A stretch of 15,070 nucleotides of DNA from an uncultured Dysgonomonas sp. (lineage in GTDB: Bacteria; Bacteroidota; Bacteroidia; Bacteroidales; Dysgonomonadaceae). How positions within the stretch are numbered: position 1 is the first letter of the stretch; each line of letters begins with the position of its first letter. The DNA lies in contig CALKIV010000005.1 of NCBI GenBank assembly GCA_937995835.1, positions 1 to 15,070 of the forward strand, given 5' to 3'. The notes beneath the pieces are model-generated. The model ran no database searches. It had not been told where the DNA came from and saw only the letters and a list, made by a program, of their open reading frames with translations. This document shows positions 1 through 8,371 of this stretch, piece after piece. The translations under genes were made by a program, and so were the position numbers.

Positions 1-1785
1 CACATTCCCACCTTCTTTTAGTTGCGATTTGCCATCTGCATCTTTATACCAATTCCAATCAGCAATCTCTTCCCATAGGTTAAACCCTAGCACATGATAT
101 GGATTTTGTATCATCTGATCCATTGCTCTCCATCGTTTCAGGTCCATCATCCTGAAACCTTCTGCCATCAACTCGCATCTTCTTTCACGACGAATATTGT
201 ATCGCATAGGGTCTACAATCTTACCAGCTGTGTATGCGCCCCAATCTGTTTCGGCTTCAATGTCCATATTGGTTAATCTGATTGTTTTATTGAAATCAGT
301 GTCAACCCCAGCTCGCTCTCTGATCTTTGTCCAGTAGTTTTCGGCAAAAGAATCTAAACGACCATTCAACTCATAGTACGCTTCAATATAATTGAGATAC
401 GCTTCAGCTGCTCTGAAAACAATGGAGCCAATAGTACTTTGTGTCAACACCGTGTGCTTGCCATCTGGGTTGAGTCCTTTTCTTAGGGCATAGCCTGTTG
501 TATATTTATACTCAGAGGATGATGACAAGATGTCGGGACGTGGCTCTTCTTTCACTCCATGGCTTCCTGGCTGGTTATGTAGATTTTGCTGTCCTGGCTT
601 TTTGATAAAAATATCAGCTCTCGTATCTCTGTTCTTTGTTATGTGGAGGATGTTGTTATCGCCCCAATAAGAAGCGTTTTCATCAACCCATTTGGGAGAT
701 GCATAAATCGGTTCTCCATTTTTCAGAATAAAAGCATCTATCATACTCTTTGTTGTGCCTATTCCCTCGTTTCCTACGCATGCATAATGTGCAACATCGT
801 TAGAAATGCCCAATCCGTTATTATAGCTTCTCCAAAGCATAACTTCTTTATATTTAGACATATCCTGATCGCAAAACATGCTAAAATATGGATTTGAAGG
901 CTGATCGGCAAATTCTTGAAAATGTCCTGTATTAGGAGTCAAGTCATATTTATCAGCAACTATTTTTGATGCTTCTATTGCCTCTTTTAAGAAGAATTCA
1001 ATCTCAGCATCTATACTTCCTGATGGATATTTAAAGTCTTGGTTATATGCTTTGGATGCTCCTGGCCAGCCATTTCCTCCTGGAACGAATGCCGTTTCTT
1101 TAAAATTCTTCAACCAACTTCCTTCGTATAATGCCACTCTTGATTTGAATAAAATAGCAACATCTTTGTGCAACCTGTTATTATCACCACTTGGAGCTTT
1201 GTCGAGCATCATTTTTATAGCCTCATCTAGGTCGGACAAGATGAAACGAGCAACTTCATTTCTTGGTGCTCTTTTGCTAGCCTTGGTTAATGTAGCTAAG
1301 TCATTGATCAGAGGTTGTGTGACGATCGGAAAATCACCTACAGCTTTGAGCCGTTCGAAATACGCAAACGCTCTAAAGAAATGCATCTCACCAATATAGT
1401 GCTTGATATTATCTTGATTACCAATGATTAGTTGCCCTTCATAATTTGGGAGCACCTGCTCGAAAAAGTAATTGCATTTATATATATCATCAAAATTCCA
1501 AGAGCCTCCATCTTGTGGCACCTTCCAATAGCCTGGAGCATACTTGACATCGGGTTGCATTCCTGCCATATTATCTGTATGATTATCGGCAGAGAATGTT
1601 CCATACCCATAGGTTTCGTGGGTTGGTAGCATTGCATAACGATCGGTGACGTAGGCTTCGATATTGTTTTCGGTAGTAAGATATTCTCCAGGAGTTAATT
1701 TATCTAATGGATCATTATCCAAAAAGTCGTTGCAGGATACGAGTATCAAACTGCAAAGTAGAATAATTATATTATATTTTTTCAT
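1..1785 (-). CDS. SusD/RagB-family outer-membrane glycan-binding lipoprotein, C-terminus beyond the left edge
   Basis: This gene reads open from the ATG at 1785 down to base 1 (595 codons) with no stop, so its C-terminus lies outside the window. The N-terminus is a lipoprotein signal: two lysines, a hydrophobic stretch and the lipobox LVSC with Cys18, followed by acidic residues (NDFLDND), as is usual for SusD proteins exposed on the surface. The conserved SusD C-terminal block is present around residues 525-555 (RRERRCELMAEGFRMMDLKRW). The helical middle part, with FRAFAYFERLKAVGDFPIV near residue 140, fits the TPR-like SusD fold. SusD proteins cap the SusC barrel and bind the glycan or other ligand before import. 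The start lies 11 bases after the susC stop, so the pair is surely co-transcribed. The ligand cannot be inferred. No Shine-Dalgarno sequence is visible, which is normal for this phylum. Confidence 0.95.
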   Translation of the reverse strand, partial: MKKYNIIILLCSLILVSCNDFLDNDPLDKLTPGEYLTTENNIEAYVTDRYAMLPTHETYGYGTFSADNHTDNMAGMQPDVKYAPGYWKVPQDGGSWNFDDIYKCNYFFEQVLPNYEGQLIIGNQDNIKHYIGEMHFFRAFAYFERLKAVGDFPIVTQPLINDLATLTKASKRAPRNEVARFILSDLDEAIKMMLDKAPSGDNNRLHKDVAILFKSRVALYEGSWLKNFKETAFVPGGNGWPGASKAYNQDFKYPSGSIDAEIEFFLKEAIEASKIVADKYDLTPNTGHFQEFADQPSNPYFSMFCDQDMSKYKEVMLWRSYNNGLGISNDVAHYACVGNEGIGTTKSMIDAFILKNGEPIYASPKWVDENASYWGDNNILHITKNRDTRADIFIKKPGQQNLHNQPGSHGVKEEPRPDILSSSSEYKYTTGYALRKGLNPDGKHTVLTQSTIGSIVFRAAEAYLNYIEAYYELNGRLDSFAENYWTKIRERAGVDTDFNKTIRLTNMDIEAETDWGAYTAGKIVDPMRYNIRRERRCELMAEGFRMMDLKRWRAMDQMIQNPYHVLGFNLWEEIADWNWYKDADGKSQLKEGGNV

Positions 1786-1796
1786 GATTTGTTTTT

Positions 1797-4700
1797 TTAA
1801 AAGGTTACACTCAATCCAAAAGCATAGGTTCTAGATAGAGGATAAACATTTCCGTGTCCCCATGCTTCTCCACCACTAATAGACTCTGGATCAAACAGGT
1901 CGCTAAGACTGGTTATCGTCAATAGATTTTCTCCTGAAAAGTAAATTCTTAGTTTTTGGATAGAAATCTTTTCGGTCAAATGACGAGGTAAAGTATACCC
2001 TAGTTGGAGATTTTTAAGTCTCATATATGAAGCATCTTGCAAATATCCAGTTTGCGATTGTTGATTCTTATCTGTACTGAATATTGGTCTAGGATAATAC
2101 GAATTTAGATTCATCCCTAGAGGGTGCTCAGGATCGTTTCTGAAATAATCATCATGCCCTTTGATTGCTGTTGAGAACCAAGGCCCTTGTTTCCCATTTG
2201 CTCCCCAGAAATAGTAACTGCCTTGATAGATGTCTCGTTTGAGCGTTCCTTGCCAAAACATTCTGAAATCGATACCTTTCCAATCTCCTGCCAGCTCGAT
2301 GCCCAGATTGTAACGTGGAGTGCTGTTGCCAATAACTTTGAGGTCGCCATGGTTGTCTAATGTGCGACTGCCAGCATCTATCTTGCCATCATTATTTATA
2401 TCCTTATACATGATGTCTCCTGCTTGCCAATCGTGTCCTAGTTGGCTTTGACCTCCATTGGTCAAGCTTCCAAGGTGTTGATCCATTTGTTCATTGCTTT
2501 GAGCAATGCCAACTGTTGTGTAGCCCCATATTTCTCCAAGTTTTTTCCCTGCATAGAAGTTGTCAATCAGGCCTGAAGGATTAGAGTATTTTGTGATTTT
2601 GGTACGCGAATCAGATAGAGATGTGCGTATGCTATAATTTAATCCAAATTTCAGAGCATCTCTCCACATGAATTCTATTTCATATCCCTGAGTTTTTAAG
2701 TCCGTATTGTTTGAACTTGGAACGGCTGTACCCAAAATAACTGGCAGTTTTTCTGAAGGACCTACCATATCATTCGTGTTTCGGATAAAATAGTCAAACG
2801 ATCCTGTTAGCCTGTTGTTGAAAAATCCTACGTCAAGTCCAATATTCCAAGTTTTGATTTTTTCCCAACTCAGATCATGACTTACCAACGATGGAGGCCA
2901 TGCGATGTTGCCAGCCAAACCATCTATAATCCATCTACCTGTGCCTGTGCCCATTACTGAATAGGTAGGGTATAAGGAAGTGGTGTTTTGATTTCCCAGA
3001 CTTCCATATGAAGCTCTTACTTTCACAGTGTTTACAGTTCTTTCTATTGGTTTGAAGAAATCTTCTCGTGCAATGTTCCAACCTGTAGATATTGAAGGGA
3101 ATAGCCCCCATCTGTTGTCTCTTCTAAATCTTGAAGAGCCATCGTAACGGAGATTGGTTTCTAGCAAATACTTGCCTTTATAGTCGTAGTTTATTCTTCC
3201 AAAGAAACCTGCAGTAGACCATCTATTATGTCCTCCTGCTACCCCTGGAGGAACTTTATTCCCTTGGTGATCGAGTCCGTTTGAAGTGTCGATAGTTGGT
3301 TTTCCGGGATAGATGATACCAATCTTATCAGCATAAATATTTTTGTAATTGTTTTGTTCTGCTTGAAAACCACCCATTACTTTGAAGTTGTGCGATTCGG
3401 CAAATGTCTTTGTATAGTCAGTATACAGATTGACATTGAAATAATCGCTCGAATAGGATGATTCATTCACTCTAGAATCTCGATTCCATTCTGTCCCTTT
3501 TGTCTTTCCGTCTACTCCTAGTTGATGAACTGTTTGGTAGTCAGCATGCCTACTTTGGGTGTTGTATCGGTAATTGATATCACCAACAAGTCGCAGGTCT
3601 TGTATTGGGTTCACTACTATTTGCCCCTGTTGATAAACCCAAGTGTTGCGTTCTTTGCTTGTTCCTCCACGATCCATCAACAACACATGATCGTCAAACA
3701 AATTGCCATTTGGATCATAAAGAGGTTTTGTAGGCCAAGCCTGACGCCCTATATCTCCAAAGAAATGCGTTGGTTGTTGGAAGTCGTTTCGCACGAATCG
3801 CATATTATAGCTAATGGATACCATCTTCGACAATCGCCCATCTATTTTAGAAGATACTGTATAACGATTCGATTTGTCTTTGCCCACACGTAGGTTTCCG
3901 TCTTCTGTAAGATAGTTTGTTGACAAATAGTATTGGATATCCTTACTTCCTCCTCTGATGCTCAAGTTGTGCTCTTGCGATGGTACTCTTTTCTTGAAAA
4001 AGAAATCGTAATAATCCACATTGTCGTTAGCAAAGGCATAACCATCGCCCCACAGTGCAGGGTTTGACGGAGTGCGTATCGTGGTTTCAGTAAGCTTTCC
4101 ACTCATATAGTCTTTTATACGTTGCATCCTTTCCTCCGACACCCAGTTGTATGGTCCCCAACCCGAATTTTCGGCAGCATCATTATAGTAGAGCGCAAAG
4201 GTGTATGAATCTAAGGAGTGGGGCATATTGATCGGACTGCTAAAACGGAAGCTATTATTATAGTTGATTTCTGTGCGACCTTCTTTTCCCTTCTTGGTTG
4301 TTACCAATACAACACCAAAAGGAGCTCTCGACCCATAGATAGAGGATGCTGCTGCATCTTTTAGCACCGAAATAGATTCGATATCTTGTGGGTTGAGGGT
4401 GTATATATCGCCTTCCATGCCATCAATCAATACCAGTGCACTACCTGTGGAGCCTTCTCCTATTGTGCCTATACCACGGATGTTGATAGCTTGTCGCTGA
4501 TTCAATCCTCCTCCATGATCGCTAGAGATATTCAAGCCGGGAAGCTGTCCTTGTAGCGCTTGCACAGCATTCTGAACGGGCACAGACTCAAATGCTTGTG
4601 CATCTATTACTCCTACTGCACCTGTTAGATTCACCTTCTTTTGAGAACCAAAGCCCACGACAATAACCTCATCGAGGTCGGTTTGCGATTTCTCTAGTTT

Positions 4701-5303
4701 CACTTCAAGAGATGTATTCTGAAGAATAGCAATCTCTTGGGAGATATATCCTATATAGCTGAATTTCAAAACGGCTCCTGTAGCAGGAACGTCTAGCGAG
4801 AAACGTCCATCAATATCAGTGAATGTACCGATGGTTTCTCCCTTTAGGCTCACTGTTACACCTATCAGAGGATCATCACCATCTAGCACAACACCTGAAA
4901 CCCTTTTTTTATTTGCTTGTTTCACTTGTTTGGCTTCACTTTTTTTGATGATGGTTACATGCTTACCTTCCATAGCATATGTGAGATTGGTATTGGCTAA
5001 GGCTTGATCTAGCACCTCTTCTACCATGCCCTCATTCTTTTTTATTACTGAGCTGACATGTTCAACATCTTCATTCTTATAGTTGAACATCAACCCACTG
5101 TGCTTTTCTATTTCGCCAAAAAGGTCGATCAGGTTAATCTCACTATTAGTTTTGAGATTCAATTTCACAGACTGAGAATAGGCAGTGGCAGCAGAAAGCT
5201 GAATGATGCATATAAACAGACCAATAAATAATGCTTTCATACGATAAGTTATTTTCTTTATGACTTCATCAGGAATGTCATAAATAATCCAAGTGTTTTT
5301 CAT
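1797..5303 (-). CDS. SusC/RagA-type TonB-dependent transducer with N-terminal STN signalling domain
   Basis: This outer-membrane receptor imports a ligand together with the SusD partner downstream, powered by TonB-ExbBD. From the ATG at 5303 (1168 aa) the order is: signal segment about residues 22-41, ending in AYSQ; STN domain about 50-120; CarboxypepD_reg-like beta-sandwich about 133-205; TonB box DLDEVIVVGFG about 209-219; plug about 230-340, with the hallmark SVLKDAAASSIYGSRAPFGV; then a 22-strand barrel ending in an aromatic residue (GLSVTF). The STN domain marks it as a transducer that contacts an anti-sigma factor in the periplasm, which matches the FecR-type gene directly upstream. 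The open frame extends 10 codons further to a TTG at 5333, but the ATG is preferred because MKN followed by a long positively charged n-region is common in these proteins. Length is normal and the gene looks intact. The substrate is unknown. Confidence 0.96.
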   Translation of the reverse strand: MKNTWIIYDIPDEVIKKITYRMKALFIGLFICIIQLSAATAYSQSVKLNLKTNSEINLIDLFGEIEKHSGLMFNYKNEDVEHVSSVIKKNEGMVEEVLDQALANTNLTYAMEGKHVTIIKKSEAKQVKQANKKRVSGVVLDGDDPLIGVTVSLKGETIGTFTDIDGRFSLDVPATGAVLKFSYIGYISQEIAILQNTSLEVKLEKSQTDLDEVIVVGFGSQKKVNLTGAVGVIDAQAFESVPVQNAVQALQGQLPGLNISSDHGGGLNQRQAINIRGIGTIGEGSTGSALVLIDGMEGDIYTLNPQDIESISVLKDAAASSIYGSRAPFGVVLVTTKKGKEGRTEINYNNSFRFSSPINMPHSLDSYTFALYYNDAAENSGWGPYNWVSEERMQRIKDYMSGKLTETTIRTPSNPALWGDGYAFANDNVDYYDFFFKKRVPSQEHNLSIRGGSKDIQYYLSTNYLTEDGNLRVGKDKSNRYTVSSKIDGRLSKMVSISYNMRFVRNDFQQPTHFFGDIGRQAWPTKPLYDPNGNLFDDHVLLMDRGGTSKERNTWVYQQGQIVVNPIQDLRLVGDINYRYNTQSRHADYQTVHQLGVDGKTKGTEWNRDSRVNESSYSSDYFNVNLYTDYTKTFAESHNFKVMGGFQAEQNNYKNIYADKIGIIYPGKPTIDTSNGLDHQGNKVPPGVAGGHNRWSTAGFFGRINYDYKGKYLLETNLRYDGSSRFRRDNRWGLFPSISTGWNIAREDFFKPIERTVNTVKVRASYGSLGNQNTTSLYPTYSVMGTGTGRWIIDGLAGNIAWPPSLVSHDLSWEKIKTWNIGLDVGFFNNRLTGSFDYFIRNTNDMVGPSEKLPVILGTAVPSSNNTDLKTQGYEIEFMWRDALKFGLNYSIRTSLSDSRTKITKYSNPSGLIDNFYAGKKLGEIWGYTTVGIAQSNEQMDQHLGSLTNGGQSQLGHDWQAGDIMYKDINNDGKIDAGSRTLDNHGDLKVIGNSTPRYNLGIELAGDWKGIDFRMFWQGTLKRDIYQGSYYFWGANGKQGPWFSTAIKGHDDYFRNDPEHPLGMNLNSYYPRPIFSTDKNQQSQTGYLQDASYMRLKNLQLGYTLPRHLTEKISIQKLRIYFSGENLLTITSLSDLFDPESISGGEAWGHGNVYPLSRTYAFGLSVTF

Positions 5304-5310
5304 ATATTTG
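5303..5310 (+). promoter_or_regulatory. Candidate -7 promoter box facing into the susC leader
   Basis: TATATTTG matches the Bacteroides -7 consensus TAnnTTTG exactly and overlaps the complement of the susC start codon. The matching -33 TTTG is missing at the usual distance, so the match alone could be chance. The terminator about 110 bases downstream on the same strand makes it more credible. Confidence 0.4.
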
Positions 5311-5316
5311 TAAATG

Positions 5317-5430
5317 AATTGGTTTAAGCTCAATACTTTTCCTATTGCTGTAGGAATTGTATAAAGCGACTAATAAACTGATTTGACTTTTAAATACCGG
5401 CTGCTCCTCCAAGATTGGCCGGTTTTTTTT
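5317..5430 (+). ncRNA. Candidate cis-antisense small RNA opposite the susC leader
   Basis: This is inferred from two signals on the plus strand, inside a stretch where all genes are on the minus strand. A perfect -7 box, TATATTTG, lies at 5303-5310, and a strong intrinsic terminator ends near 5430. The transcript would be about 110 nt, with an internal hairpin TTCCTA/TAGGAA at 5339-5356, and would be complementary to the untranslated leader of the susC mRNA. In Bacteroides, cis-encoded antisense RNAs of the DonS type are known at this place, between the anti-sigma gene and susC of ECF-controlled loci, where they repress the locus. No TTTG -33 box is found 19 bases upstream, and the boundaries are estimates from the sequence alone. 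Confidence 0.5.
5339..5356. repeat. 6-bp inverted repeat in the susC leader
   Basis: TTCCTA (5339-5344) and TAGGAA (5351-5356) are perfect complements separated by six bases. The repeat would form a small hairpin both in the susC leader RNA and in the proposed antisense RNA, or could be a protein-binding site just upstream of susC. Confidence 0.4.
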
Positions 5431-5437
5431 ATTTTTT
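5396..5437 (+). terminator. Strong intrinsic terminator on the plus strand between fecR and susC
   Basis: The stem ACCGGC (5396-5401) pairs with GCCGGT (5418-5423) and is followed by eight Ts and, after one A, six more. The 16-base loop contains a smaller CCAA/TTGG pairing. Only the plus strand has the T-tract. On the minus strand, where the flanking genes are read, the hairpin is preceded by As and followed by TATTTAAAAG, so it should be a weak stop for the sigma-fecR transcript. No plus-strand protein gene ends here, which points to a small RNA. Confidence 0.75.
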
Positions 5438-5462
5438 CATGACATTATTTTTAATTAATATT

Positions 5463-6434
5463 TTATCGGTTAGTTACTAAATATGTATTTTGAGTTGTCT
5501 TTTTCCATTCGAAATCAACATTGTTTTTCATAATATTCAATATCGCATCTAGTTCCAGATGACTATCGAAGGTTCCTGTCATCAATGTATTGCGTAAAGA
5601 TTCACTTCCCTTCACCTCTATTTTTACGTTATATTGTTTTTCTAGCATGCCAATAATGTCAATAAAAGCTAGTCGATTATATTTTATCAAGTGATCTTTC
5701 CATGCCAAAATAGAGATCAGATTCGCTTTGTTTATTTCTATTTCTTGATTTTCTCTGTTGTAAACAAGATGTTGATTAGGCTCCATTTCTAGATTCAGGC
5801 TAGGTGCGTTAAAGCGAACGAGTCCACTAACTAATGTGACACTAGACTCTGGCTCTTCTTTCCTATTTCTGATATTGAAGCTTGTTCCTAAAACCTGTAC
5901 AGAGGTTTCGCTCATATTTACGATGAATGGCAATTTGGGATTTTTGGTAACATCGAAGTATGCTTCACCTTCCAAAGAAACGAATCTTTCTTTAGCCTTA
6001 TTTTCATATTCCAATTTAGAGTCTCTATTGAGCGACACTAGAGTTCCATCTGGCAATTCGATTACTGACACTCCCTCGCCCGACAGATAGGTGTATATTT
6101 GAGTTGGTGGCTCTTTATAGAGTAATGTGTAGGCAAGAGCTATGGCAAAAAGGACTGATGCAGCCGAGGAAAGTATTGTTAAACTAATCTTTCGACGATG
6201 TATTTGTTTTTTCGATTTTGCTATTCTCGAATCAATATCAGAAAGAATATTAGAGAAGTTGATGTCTATATCGAGTGTAACATCAGCACGCCAATAACTA
6301 ACCATTTGTTTGAAGACTTCGATATGCTGAGTATCTTCTTTTAGCCATTCAGCAATGATTATCAGCTCTTCTCCCGAAACAGATCCCTCTAAATACTTTA
6401 CTATTAATTCTTCTATTTTATTATTCTCTTGCAT
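5463..6434 (-). CDS. FecR-family anti-sigma factor with C-terminal DUF4974-like domain
   Basis: This inner-membrane anti-sigma factor holds the ECF sigma factor until the STN domain of the SusC transducer signals to it. The 323 residues comprise a short cytoplasmic N-terminal part that binds the sigma factor (residues 1-83, with the YLEG and AEWLKE features of FecR proteins), one membrane segment at about 84-106, a periplasmic FecR domain about 115-215 (LPDGTLVSLNRDSKLEY, then EGEAYFDVTKN, then VQVLGTSFNIRN) and a C-terminal STN-like DUF4974 region about 253-320 (LAFIDIIGMLEKQYNVKI and the TGTF motif). These are the standard features of Bacteroidota FecR proteins. It lies between the sigma gene, 69 bases away, and susC, in the expected order. 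The ATG start has no visible Shine-Dalgarno sequence and sits just after a hairpin plus T-tract that may limit its expression. Confidence 0.95.
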   Translation of the reverse strand: MQENNKIEELIVKYLEGSVSGEELIIIAEWLKEDTQHIEVFKQMVSYWRADVTLDIDINFSNILSDIDSRIAKSKKQIHRRKISLTILSSAASVLFAIALAYTLLYKEPPTQIYTYLSGEGVSVIELPDGTLVSLNRDSKLEYENKAKERFVSLEGEAYFDVTKNPKLPFIVNMSETSVQVLGTSFNIRNRKEEPESSVTLVSGLVRFNAPSLNLEMEPNQHLVYNRENQEIEINKANLISILAWKDHLIKYNRLAFIDIIGMLEKQYNVKIEVKGSESLRNTLMTGTFDSHLELDAILNIMKNNVDFEWKKTTQNTYLVTNR

Positions 6435-6436
6435 AT

Positions 6437-6477
6437 AAAAAATGTCTTATACTTATTAAGTAACAGAAATAAGACAT
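6437..6477 (-). terminator. Hairpin with T-tract between sigma and anti-sigma genes, possible attenuator
   Basis: ATGTCTTAT and ATAAGACAT form a perfect 9-bp inverted repeat (6442-6450 and 6469-6477) with 18 bases between the arms. An inner palindrome ACTTATTAAGT lies at 6451-6461. On the minus strand the stem is followed directly by six Ts, then the fecR ATG. This looks like an intrinsic terminator, but the stem is AT-rich and the downstream fecR and susCD need read-through, so partial termination is more likely. It could also be an RNase or translation barrier. Confidence 0.55.
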
Positions 6478-6503
6478 ATCCCCTAGTCAGAATCAATAAA
6501 ATT

Positions 6504-7064
6504 TCATTTTAATCGCAAAAGTTGTTCTTTTATCTTCTTATTTGCTGTGGTTATATGATTTTCGACAGTCTTTACAGAGATCTCTAAGTGATCTGCAACC
6601 TCTTTATAAGAAAAGTGATCTTCTCTGATCAGTTTAAATGCCAATTGACATTTAGGAGGCAAACTGCTGATTGCTTGATTTATGTTTGAAATCACTTCCT
6701 GAGATATGTATTTATCTTCAGGTGTGGTTTGTGTGGCTGTGAAGAGATCCAACTGAATATCATCCAGTCCTAAAGTTTTAATGTCAGACTTGCTACGTAA
6801 ATAGTTGAGAGCATTAAACTTTGCCACTTTATAGATGTAAGCTTTGAAGTTATCGATCTCTAACAATTCTTTTCGCTGTTGCCAAATTGCAAAAAAAACG
6901 TCAGAGAGAAGCTCTTCTGCTATCTCCTTCGATTTCACAAACATAAAAATATATCGTAAGAGAGGGCTTGCATAAATATTGAATAACTGTTTCAACGCAT
7001 ATTCAGAATTATGCGTAGCTAAAGACTCTATTACTTCTTTTATTTTTATATTAGAGATATTCAA
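6504..7064 (-). CDS. ECF-type RNA polymerase sigma factor (RpoE-like, PUL-associated)
   Basis: This extracytoplasmic-function sigma factor should direct transcription of the downstream susC-susD genes when released by the FecR protein. The 186 residues contain region 2 at about 23-92 (ALKQLFNIYASPLLRYIF, AEELLSDVFFAIWQQR, FKAYIYKVAKFNALNYLR) and region 4 at about 125-182 (ISSLPPKCQLAFKLIREDHFSYKEVADHLEISVKTVENH with its helix-turn-helix). Length is typical. The likely start is TTG at 7062-7064: an in-frame TAG stands two codons upstream (7068-7070), the first in-frame ATG is only at residue 41 and would cut into region 2, and a consensus promoter places the transcript start about 20 bases upstream. 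It is the first gene of the minus-strand operon. Confidence 0.93.
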   Translation of the reverse strand: MNISNIKIKEVIESLATHNSEYALKQLFNIYASPLLRYIFMFVKSKEIAEELLSDVFFAIWQQRKELLEIDNFKAYIYKVAKFNALNYLRSKSDIKTLGLDDIQLDLFTATQTTPEDKYISQEVISNINQAISSLPPKCQLAFKLIREDHFSYKEVADHLEISVKTVENHITTANKKIKEQLLRLK

Positions 7065-7090
7065 TTTCTATAGTATTATATCGGCTTTGG

Positions 7091-7120
7091 CAAAGTTATA
7101 AAAATTATCGAATGAGCAAA
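7091..7120 (-). promoter_or_regulatory. Bacteroides-type promoter of the sigma-factor operon
   Basis: On the minus strand TTTG (7117-7120) is followed, after 18 bases, by TAACTTTG (7091-7098), which matches the TTTG and TAnnTTTG consensus. Transcription would begin near 7085, giving a leader of about 20 bases before the TTG start at 7064. An 11-base palindrome, CTTTGGCAAAG (7085-7095), overlaps the -7 box and the start site and might bind a regulator. Confidence 0.6.
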
Positions 7121-7261
7121 ATCGTATTCTTCTAACTTGTATATGGGAATTAATATTATCGAAGTTGGCTATTTTATCAATACGATTATTTTAGAAAAAG
7201 GATAATGAAAACTTTCTCCGACCTATGATATATAAGATGAAGTTGTTTATGAGGAGATTGC

Positions 7262-7281
7262 AAAATGGCAACCGATACCAT
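7262..7281 (-). terminator. Weak candidate terminator after the ars operon
   Basis: On the minus strand, ATGGTA and TGCCAT pair (one G-T wobble) around a five-base loop, followed by TTT, about 35 bases after the acr3 stop. The stem is short, so this is tentative, but it is the only hairpin with trailing Ts seen between acr3 and the sigma-factor promoter. Confidence 0.3.
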
Positions 7282-7314
7282 AAGTAGTAGCCTTCCCCTT
7301 TTTATTTGATAAGT

Positions 7315-8367
7315 TTATTTTGGTTGTAGTTCGTTTGTATAATATTTCTTTCTCAACCATAAGGAGATATTAACCAATGCGATTAGCACAGGCACTTCTA
7401 CAAGTGGTCCAACTACTCCAGCAAAAGCTTGTCCACTATGCAGACCAAATACTCCAATAGCTACTGCAATTGCTAGCTCAAAGTTATTTCCTGTAGCTGT
7501 AAAAGAGATTGACGCATTCTTATCATAGGGTGTTCCTGCTGCTTTACTCGCAAAGAAGCTGATGAAGAACATCAATGTGAAGTAGATAATGAGAGGAATT
7601 GCTATTCGGATGGCATCAAAAGGTATCTGTACTATCAACTCTCCTTTGATGCTAAACATCAATACAATAGTAAGCAACAAAGCAATTAATGTGATTGGAG
7701 AAATTATAGGGATAAACTTTTGCTCATACCATTCTTTCCCTTTTTCTTTCACAAGAATCAGTCGGCTCAGAATGCCCATCAAGAATGGAATACCCAAATA
7801 GATGCCAACTGTTTTGGCAATAGTGTCTATCGAAATATCAACAATAGCCCCCTCAAAGCCTAAAAGTGGAGGAAGTTTAGTGATAAACAACCACGCATAA
7901 AAACTGTAGAGGAACACTTGAAAGATACTGTTTAAAGCCACAAGCCCAGCTCCATACTCAGTATTTCCTTCTGCGAGGTCGTTCCATACCAATACCATTG
8001 CAATACAACGTGCCAATCCTATTAGAATAACACCCACCATATATTCTGGGTAATCATGTAAAAAGGTTATTGCAAGAACGAACATCAGAATTGGGCCAAC
8101 TATCCAGTTGAGCAACAATGATGTTGTCAATACTTTTAGGTTCGAAAACACCTTGGGCAAAAGCTTGTAATCTACTTTAGCAAGTGGAGGGTACATCATC
8201 AGTATCAAACCTATTGCCAATGGAATATTAGTTGTCCCACTTGACATACTATCTATTGTTCCACTAAAGGATGGAAAAAAATAGCCTAAACCTACTCCAA
8301 TAGCCATAGCTAAGAATATCCAAATTGTAAGATTCTTGTTTAAGAATCCCATTTCCTTTTTAGTCAT
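7315..8367 (-). CDS. acr3: Acr3-type arsenite efflux permease
   Basis: This inner-membrane carrier exports arsenite, and possibly antimonite, using the proton motive force. The 350 residues are of family length and hydrophobic throughout, with about ten membrane segments. The Acr3 signature RCIAMVLVWNDLAEGNTEY contains Cys121, which corresponds in position to the essential cysteine of characterised Acr3 proteins. The motif ATGNNFELAIA contains Glu297, matching the conserved glutamate of TM9, and is followed by GPLVEVPVLI in the last segment. It is the last gene of the arsR-arsC-acr3 operon and starts four bases after the arsC stop, so translation is probably coupled. No ArsA ATPase or ArsD chaperone gene accompanies it, so it probably works as a secondary carrier. 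It belongs to the Acr3 family, not the unrelated ArsB family. The gene looks intact. Confidence 0.95.
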   Translation of the reverse strand: MTKKEMGFLNKNLTIWIFLAMAIGVGLGYFFPSFSGTIDSMSSGTTNIPLAIGLILMMYPPLAKVDYKLLPKVFSNLKVLTTSLLLNWIVGPILMFVLAITFLHDYPEYMVGVILIGLARCIAMVLVWNDLAEGNTEYGAGLVALNSIFQVFLYSFYAWLFITKLPPLLGFEGAIVDISIDTIAKTVGIYLGIPFLMGILSRLILVKEKGKEWYEQKFIPIISPITLIALLLTIVLMFSIKGELIVQIPFDAIRIAIPLIIYFTLMFFISFFASKAAGTPYDKNASISFTATGNNFELAIAVAIGVFGLHSGQAFAGVVGPLVEVPVLIALVNISLWLRKKYYTNELQPK

Positions 8368-8371
8368 TATA

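Noticed and set aside
586..1399. Plus-strand open frames inside the SusD gene
   Set aside because: They are shadows of the minus-strand susD frame, with no family resemblance and no promoter or start signal.
5304..5333. TTG start for the first susC, ten codons upstream
   Set aside because: The ATG at 5303 begins a typical SusC N-terminus, and the upstream codons add nothing recognisable.
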